Source: Methylotenera_A sp040387035 (lineage in GTDB: Bacteria; Pseudomonadota; Gammaproteobacteria; Burkholderiales; Methylophilaceae). From it: DNA of 26,504 nt. The position numbers and the translations under genes are program-made. The notes beneath the pieces were generated by a model. The model saw only the letters and a list, made by a program, of their open reading frames with translations, was not told where the DNA came from and did no database searches. The DNA is taken from contig JAZKEN010000104.1 of the NCBI GenBank assembly GCA_040387035.1, positions 1-26,504 on the forward strand. Direction: 5' to 3'. Shown here in pieces: positions 23,190-26,504 of the stretch. The stretch's first letter is position 1. The number at the start of each line of letters is the position of its first letter.

Positions 23190-25270
23190 TTAAAAATCTG
23201 CGCGCATGCCAACGCGCCATGTGCGCACAAAATCGACTGGATAAATTGCATCATCCTGAATTTGAATCGAATTTTCATGCTCAAATAGGTTATTGACCGC
23301 AGTAAAGAAGTTGAAGTTTTTATACTGGTAGCTCAATGCTAAGTTGGTCGATTCATAGTTATCCTGTTTCTGATCCAAGTTATTCTGCAAATCGTTAAAC
23401 GCATAGGCTTTAGCACGCCAAGTATGGTTTAAATTAAGAGTGGCATGATCCAGGAATTTATAATTCAAATTGGCAACCACCGTGTGTTTTGGCACTCCTG
23501 GCAAATCTTTATTTTTAATGGCCACTGTACCGTCATTTTCTGAGTCAATAATCGCACGTGTATACGTGTAAATTAACCCTGCACTGACTTGCTCATTAAA
23601 TTTGAAAGAATCCTGAAGTTCCAGGCCATATTTATGCGATTTATCAATATTGGTATTGGTTCCAAAAAAGCCAAATGTAGGATTATAAAAAATTTCATTC
23701 TTTAAATCCGCATGAAAAGCGGTCACTTTTAGACGGTTATTTGCCCACACATGATTTAAACCTACGTTAAATGTTTTAGATTTAGCTGGCACAATATCGG
23801 GGTTCAATCCAAAACCGAAGCTAAAAAAGCGGTCAATATCTGGCGCTTGAAACGCTTGGTTGAAATTGGTAAACACGCTCAATTCAGGGCTAATTTTGTA
23901 GTTTGCACCGATGTCAAAGGCTTCGAGATTACTATCTTTTTGCACTTTAGTACCACCTACAGGCGCAAAGTTATATTTCACGCGCTCATGCCTTGCGCCG
24001 GCAGATAAAGTCAACTCGCTAAACTGATACTCTGCCTGCGCAAAGAAACCTGTGTTGTCTTTACTGGTTTTATCAGAAATACGCTCCATTGTGCCGTCAA
24101 AACTTTGATAACCGATTAAAGCCCTTAAATTACTATCCGCATACTTCAACGTCAGCTCATCGTTTTTATAATCGTAATCACGCAGTTGCGAGAAAAAATT
24201 GAACGTATCAAAAAATGATGTTTTATCTTCGTTGCCATGATTGAACGCAACGGCAAAATTCTGGTTGATATCGTAATCAAAACCCAATCGCCACTGATCT
24301 GTTTCATAGCGTTGGTATGTATATGCATTACCAGAGTTTTGACGCGGGTCATCTTTAAATTCAGCTTCGGACATATTGCCAACATAAAAAGTGGTGATAC
24401 GGGCGCTAGTAGCTTCTGCATTTACGCGTAAGGCATCAACAGGCTTGAATTTAAGCTTGATGTTTTGTGTTGCGCCATCAAACGTATCACGCTGGCCTAA
24501 AATGTCCTTCTTGCTAAAGCCGTCATGACTATCATCAGCTGCGCTGGCAGAAAGATCAAAATGCTGACTAGAAATACCCGCAGAGATATGACCAGATTTT
24601 TGACCATAGTTACCCAATGAGCCAGTAACCGATACACCTGTTTTCGTTTTTGTATAAATCTGGATTGCACCGGCAGTTGCGCCATCGCCATAGATGACCG
24701 AGCCACTACCTTTGGTGATTTCGATACGCTCAATATTGCCAATAGGAATCGCGCCTAGTAGTTGCGGTGTTAAATCAATATTATTTAAACGCTGTCCATC
24801 GACAGTAATCGCCACATTCTGATATCCGCTCTCATTACCATAACCACGCANNNNNNNNNNNNNNNNNNNNNNNNNNNNNNNNNNNNNNNNNNNNNNNNNN
24901 NNNNNNNNNNNNNNNNNNNNNNNNNNNNNNNNNNNNNNNNNNNNNNNNNNCCATCGACAGTAATCGCCACATTCTGATATCCGCTCTCATTACCATAACC
25001 ACGCAAATTGATCAGTGGCGCAGCCTTGTTACCAAAACCCGACAATATATTTAACGAAGTTTGTTGTGCTAGAAAATCGTAAAGAGATGTAGCGCCTGAG
25101 GCTTCAATTTGCGCGGCAGTATGAATTTCAGCGGCATAGGTTGTTTCAGTATCTTTGCGCTCAAAGCGATTGGCTTTTACAGTGACTTCGTCTAGATTTA
25201 AACTCTCGGCGGCAAATGCTGATGATTGGATAGCCAAGCCGACGAGGCTCGCTATAATGGTTTTTTGCAT
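23190..25270 (-). CDS. btuB: BtuB, TonB-dependent cobalamin receptor (split by an assembly gap)
   Basis: An outer-membrane corrinoid receptor. Residues 1-20 are a signal peptide (AFA cleavage), followed by a TonB-box-like LDEVTVKA and the plug domain (PLINLRGYG, then VDGQRL, IERIEITKGSGSVIYGDGATAG). The rest is the beta-barrel, ending in a terminal aromatic residue (ADF). The reading frame is interrupted by 100 N at 24851-24950. The 55 bases on each side are identical, and removing the gap plus one copy restores one continuous frame of about 641 residues (100 before the duplicated segment's Val, 541 after), close to other BtuB proteins. A cobalamin riboswitch in the leader and btuM downstream support cobalamin rather than siderophore as substrate. 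Confidence 0.88.
24796..24850. repeat. 55-bp duplicate, left of the gap
   Basis: Identical to 24951-25005 and ends exactly at the first N. It encodes the btuB plug stretch from YGNESGYQ to VDG. Best read as the overlapping end of a contig and not a biological repeat. Confidence 0.9.
24851..24950. other. assembly gap (100 N)
   Basis: Exactly 100 undetermined bases, the usual placeholder for a gap of unknown size. Both flanks carry the same 55 bp, so no sequence is likely missing; the true gap is probably negative in length. Confidence 0.95.
24951..25005. repeat. 55-bp duplicate, right of the gap
   Basis: Begins exactly at the first base after the N run and is identical to 24796-24850. Confidence 0.9.
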
Positions 25271-25290
25271 GGTAAAAATATCCCTGGTTA

Positions 25291-25306
25291 CACGCGACCC
25301 CGCGTG
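25291..25306 (-). promoter_or_regulatory. GC-rich hairpin just upstream of the btuB ribosome-binding site
   Basis: CACGCG and CGCGTG pair perfectly around GGGT on the minus strand, ending six bases before AGGGA, the likely Shine-Dalgarno, itself ten bases before the ATG. No T-run follows, so it is not a terminator. It is a candidate part of the riboswitch expression platform acting on translation. Confidence 0.45.
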
Positions 25307-25461
25307 CTTTTTTATAATGAGGAATACCTTGGGAGTGTTTGACTAATCCGGAACTCAATGCGCTGATTTAATTGCCCCAGGCTTGAATGCCCGAGCTTTT
25401 AATATTGATTGCACATTTTGTTTTGATTACCGTCACCCCGCGGCATTTCCTAACGTTTTGA

Positions 25462-25661
25462 TTGCAAGGCCGGTCTCCGGGCTTGTGAGGAATGATTTGC
25501 GCCTTCCCAAATATGCATTCAGTGGCTATTTGCAAAACTACACTCACTTACCGTTGCGGGGGCAGCATAGGGATTGTCAACGTTTTAATATGCTTAAAAC
25601 ACAACGCACCTATTTCCCAGTTTCACCCGTATTAATCTACATTAATACGGGCACCTTACAA
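25462..25661 (-). promoter_or_regulatory. cobalamin (AdoCbl-type) riboswitch in the btuB leader
   Basis: Read on the minus strand, the element runs in the standard order: AAGGTGCC, GGGTGAAACTGGGAA, GCTGCCCCCGCAACGGTAA, GCCACTG (25520-25526), TTGGGAAGG and the B12 box AGCCCGGAGACCGGCC (25468-25483). The ends close a P1 stem, TTGTAAGG with CCTTGCAA (one G-U). It should repress btuB, and probably btuM, when cobalamin is plentiful. About 190 bases separate it from the btuB ATG; these contain hairpins at about 25374-25399 and 25291-25306 but no obvious terminator with a U-run, so control is likely at translation. No protein gene is supported between btuB and the zapB-like gene. Confidence 0.95.
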
Positions 25662-25669
25662 CTCGTGCA

Positions 25670-25675
25670 ATTATA
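25670..25675 (-). promoter_or_regulatory. -10 element of the btuB riboswitch transcript
   Basis: TATAAT on the minus strand, eight bases before the closing P1 stem of the riboswitch, so transcription would begin right at the aptamer. No good -35 is seen. From here to 25780 the DNA is A/T-rich with no other supported feature. Confidence 0.55.
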
Positions 25676-25782
25676 ACTTTTATACAGCGCATTGTGGATT
25701 GAATTGACACTTTATAACCGGATTGTTTATGCAATAAGCTTGATAAACATATTAATTTACTTTGAATAGCTCACCTTAGCTA

Positions 25783-25812
25783 TTGACTACAATGAATTTT
25801 TTCAATTATAGT
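25783..25812 (+). promoter_or_regulatory. near-consensus sigma70 promoter of the zapB-like gene
   Basis: TTGACT (25783-25788), an 18-base spacer and TATAGT (25807-25812); each hexamer matches five of six consensus positions. The predicted start point falls at 25818-25819, on the first bases of the downstream ATG, so the message would have essentially no leader. Confidence 0.65.
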
Positions 25813-25817
25813 GGGAC

Positions 25818-26057
25818 ATGGATGCAGATTTAAAAAGATTAGAAGACAAAATTGGCAAGTTAATTTCTTTGTGTGCCACTTTGCGCGAAGAAAACATTCA
25901 ATTGCGTGGCGATTTAAGCCAAGCGCAACAAAACTCAAACACCCTAAAAAGCAATATGCTGCTAGCAAGCGAAAAGCTGGAAGTTTTGCTAGAAGCCATT
26001 CCCGCTGATACTGCAGCCTTAAGTACATTGCCATCTTTAGGCACCGAGCCATTATGA
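25818..26057 (+). CDS. small coiled-coil protein, ZapB-like (TIGR02449 type)
   Basis: A 79-residue protein. Residues ~1-62 form a heptad-rich helix (LKRLEDKIGKLISLCATLREEN, then LASEKLEVLLEAIP), followed by a short non-helical tail. Small coiled-coil proteins of this type are encoded immediately before zapA in many proteobacteria and are thought to act with it at the division ring. It overlaps zapA by four bases (ATGA), so the two are translationally coupled. There is no Shine-Dalgarno at a useful distance from the ATG, consistent with a leaderless transcript. Confidence 0.8.
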   Translation: MDADLKRLEDKIGKLISLCATLREENIQLRGDLSQAQQNSNTLKSNMLLASEKLEVLLEAIPADTAALSTLPSLGTEPL

Positions 26058-26359
26058 GTAACGCAAAATCAATTGATGTGAATATCATGGGACGTGAATT
26101 CACAGTCGCCTGTACCGATGAAGAACGTGCCGGATTACTAGAGGCGGTCAACTATCTGGATAAAAAAATGCACGATATCCGCGATACTGGCAAAGTGGTC
26201 GGCATTGACAGGATAGCAATCATGGCAGCACTCAATTTATCGCATGAATTGTTGCATACCAAGACCGGCGATGTTGACATCGGTGATTATAAGCGTAGGA
26301 TTAGTGCCATGCAGAGTCAAATTGATGAAGCGATGGCTAGCCAGACTAAATTGTTATAA
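26054..26359 (+). CDS. zapA: ZapA, cell-division protein
   Basis: A 101-residue protein matching ZapA: DVNIMGREFTVACTDEE at the N-terminus, LLEAVNYLDKKM, and the central GVDRIAIMAALNLSHEL-type helix (here VVGIDRIAIMAALNLSHELL), then a C-terminal coiled coil. ZapA tetramers cross-link FtsZ filaments. It overlaps the upstream coiled-coil gene. Its downstream neighbour is a candidate 6S RNA, the usual arrangement in gamma- and betaproteobacteria. Confidence 0.93.
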   Translation: MSNAKSIDVNIMGREFTVACTDEERAGLLEAVNYLDKKMHDIRDTGKVVGIDRIAIMAALNLSHELLHTKTGDVDIGDYKRRISAMQSQIDEAMASQTKLL

Positions 26360-26374
26360 ATAGTAAACTTTTTA

Positions 26375-26397
26375 AAAATCTAGCCTCTAACGCTAGA
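26375..26397 (+). terminator. weak hairpin after zapA
   Basis: TCTAGC and GCTAGA pair around seven bases shortly after the zapA stop. No real T-run follows, so at most a weak terminator or a 3' stabilising structure. Confidence 0.3.
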
Positions 26398-26454
26398 CTG
26401 TTGTAATCAGATACCTTCATCAGTTCGTCACAAGTCAGCGCTAATATTCAACTT

Positions 26455-26504
26455 GTTTTCTGTGGTGTTGCTTGAGTCTTAAATTCCTTGAACTAGTTTT
26501 CGTT
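26455..26504 (+). ncRNA. ssrS: possible 5' end of 6S RNA, cut by the window edge
   Basis: CTGTGGTGTT followed about 20 bases later by TTCCTTGAAC resembles the 5' arm of proteobacterial 6S RNA (CTGxGGTGTT, later CCCTGAGC). A TAATAT at 26442-26447 could be its -10. Position right after zapA is the classic ssrS site. Only about 50 bases are visible, so the fold cannot be checked. Confidence 0.45.

Noticed and set aside
24851..24950. Transposon or large insertion hidden in the N run of btuB
   Set aside because: Exactly 100 N with identical 55-bp flanks and a restored frame on collapse fits an assembly placeholder better than an insertion. No target duplication of insertion-sequence size is needed.
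25383..25676. 97-codon open frame on the plus strand
   Set aside because: It is antisense to the complete cobalamin riboswitch, whose conserved GC-rich boxes keep the frame open. Its translation resembles no protein I know and it has no ribosome-binding site.

Overview
The window looks like a chromosomal segment of a betaproteobacterium, most likely of the methylotrophic family Methylophilaceae. This assignment is inferred from gene content and moderate GC, not from a marker-gene comparison. Nearly all of it is ordinary chromosomal coding DNA. The left edge (about 60-1000) is visibly AT-richer and carries a probable anti-phage gene of the AbiTii type. A 100-N assembly gap lies inside btuB and is flanked by an exact 55-bp duplication, so btuB is very probably intact and about 641 aa long.

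Layout, left to right. After AbiTii come a COG2509-type FAD-dependent oxidoreductase and a ChaA-type cation/H+ antiporter. A minus-strand operon follows: BepA-like M48 metalloprotease, soxY, soxZ. Then come moaC, a minus-strand NfeD/stomatin (qmcA-type) pair, and two translationally coupled photolyase/cryptochrome-family genes. Next are a lemA gene with a GIDE-like membrane protein carrying an EF-hand, valS, and a small BFD-type [2Fe-2S] protein. A minus-strand sulfur-carrier operon (rhodanese, tusA, DsrE-like) is followed by tRNA-Phe, a kbp-like BON/LysM gene and a small lysine- and alanine-rich lipoprotein.

The region 18.4-25.7 kb is a cobalamin salvage and lower-ligand locus. cobT, cobS and the alpha-ribazole phosphatase gene cobC run on the plus strand. 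A minus-strand series holds btuB (with a cobalamin riboswitch in its leader), btuM, bluB, cobU and an S4-domain gene. Together they import corrinoid across the outer membrane (BtuB) and probably the inner membrane (BtuM), make 5,6-dimethylbenzimidazole (BluB), activate cobinamide (CobU) and the base (CobT), and join them (CobS, CobC). No corrin-ring synthesis genes are in the window.

The right end has a zapB-like coiled-coil gene overlapping zapA, followed by what looks like the start of 6S RNA cut off by the window edge.

The points most worth a second look are: a photolyase homologue whose Rossmann-like antenna domain appears to lie C-terminal to the FAD domain, coupled to a partner with an atypical FAD loop; a btuM candidate with its single cysteine at position 80; a MITE-like inverted-repeat element abutting the bluB start codon; a near-consensus promoter that would give a leaderless zapB-like mRNA; and an isolated SoxYZ pair coupled to a periplasmic protease, in which SoxY has a shortened C-terminal arm.
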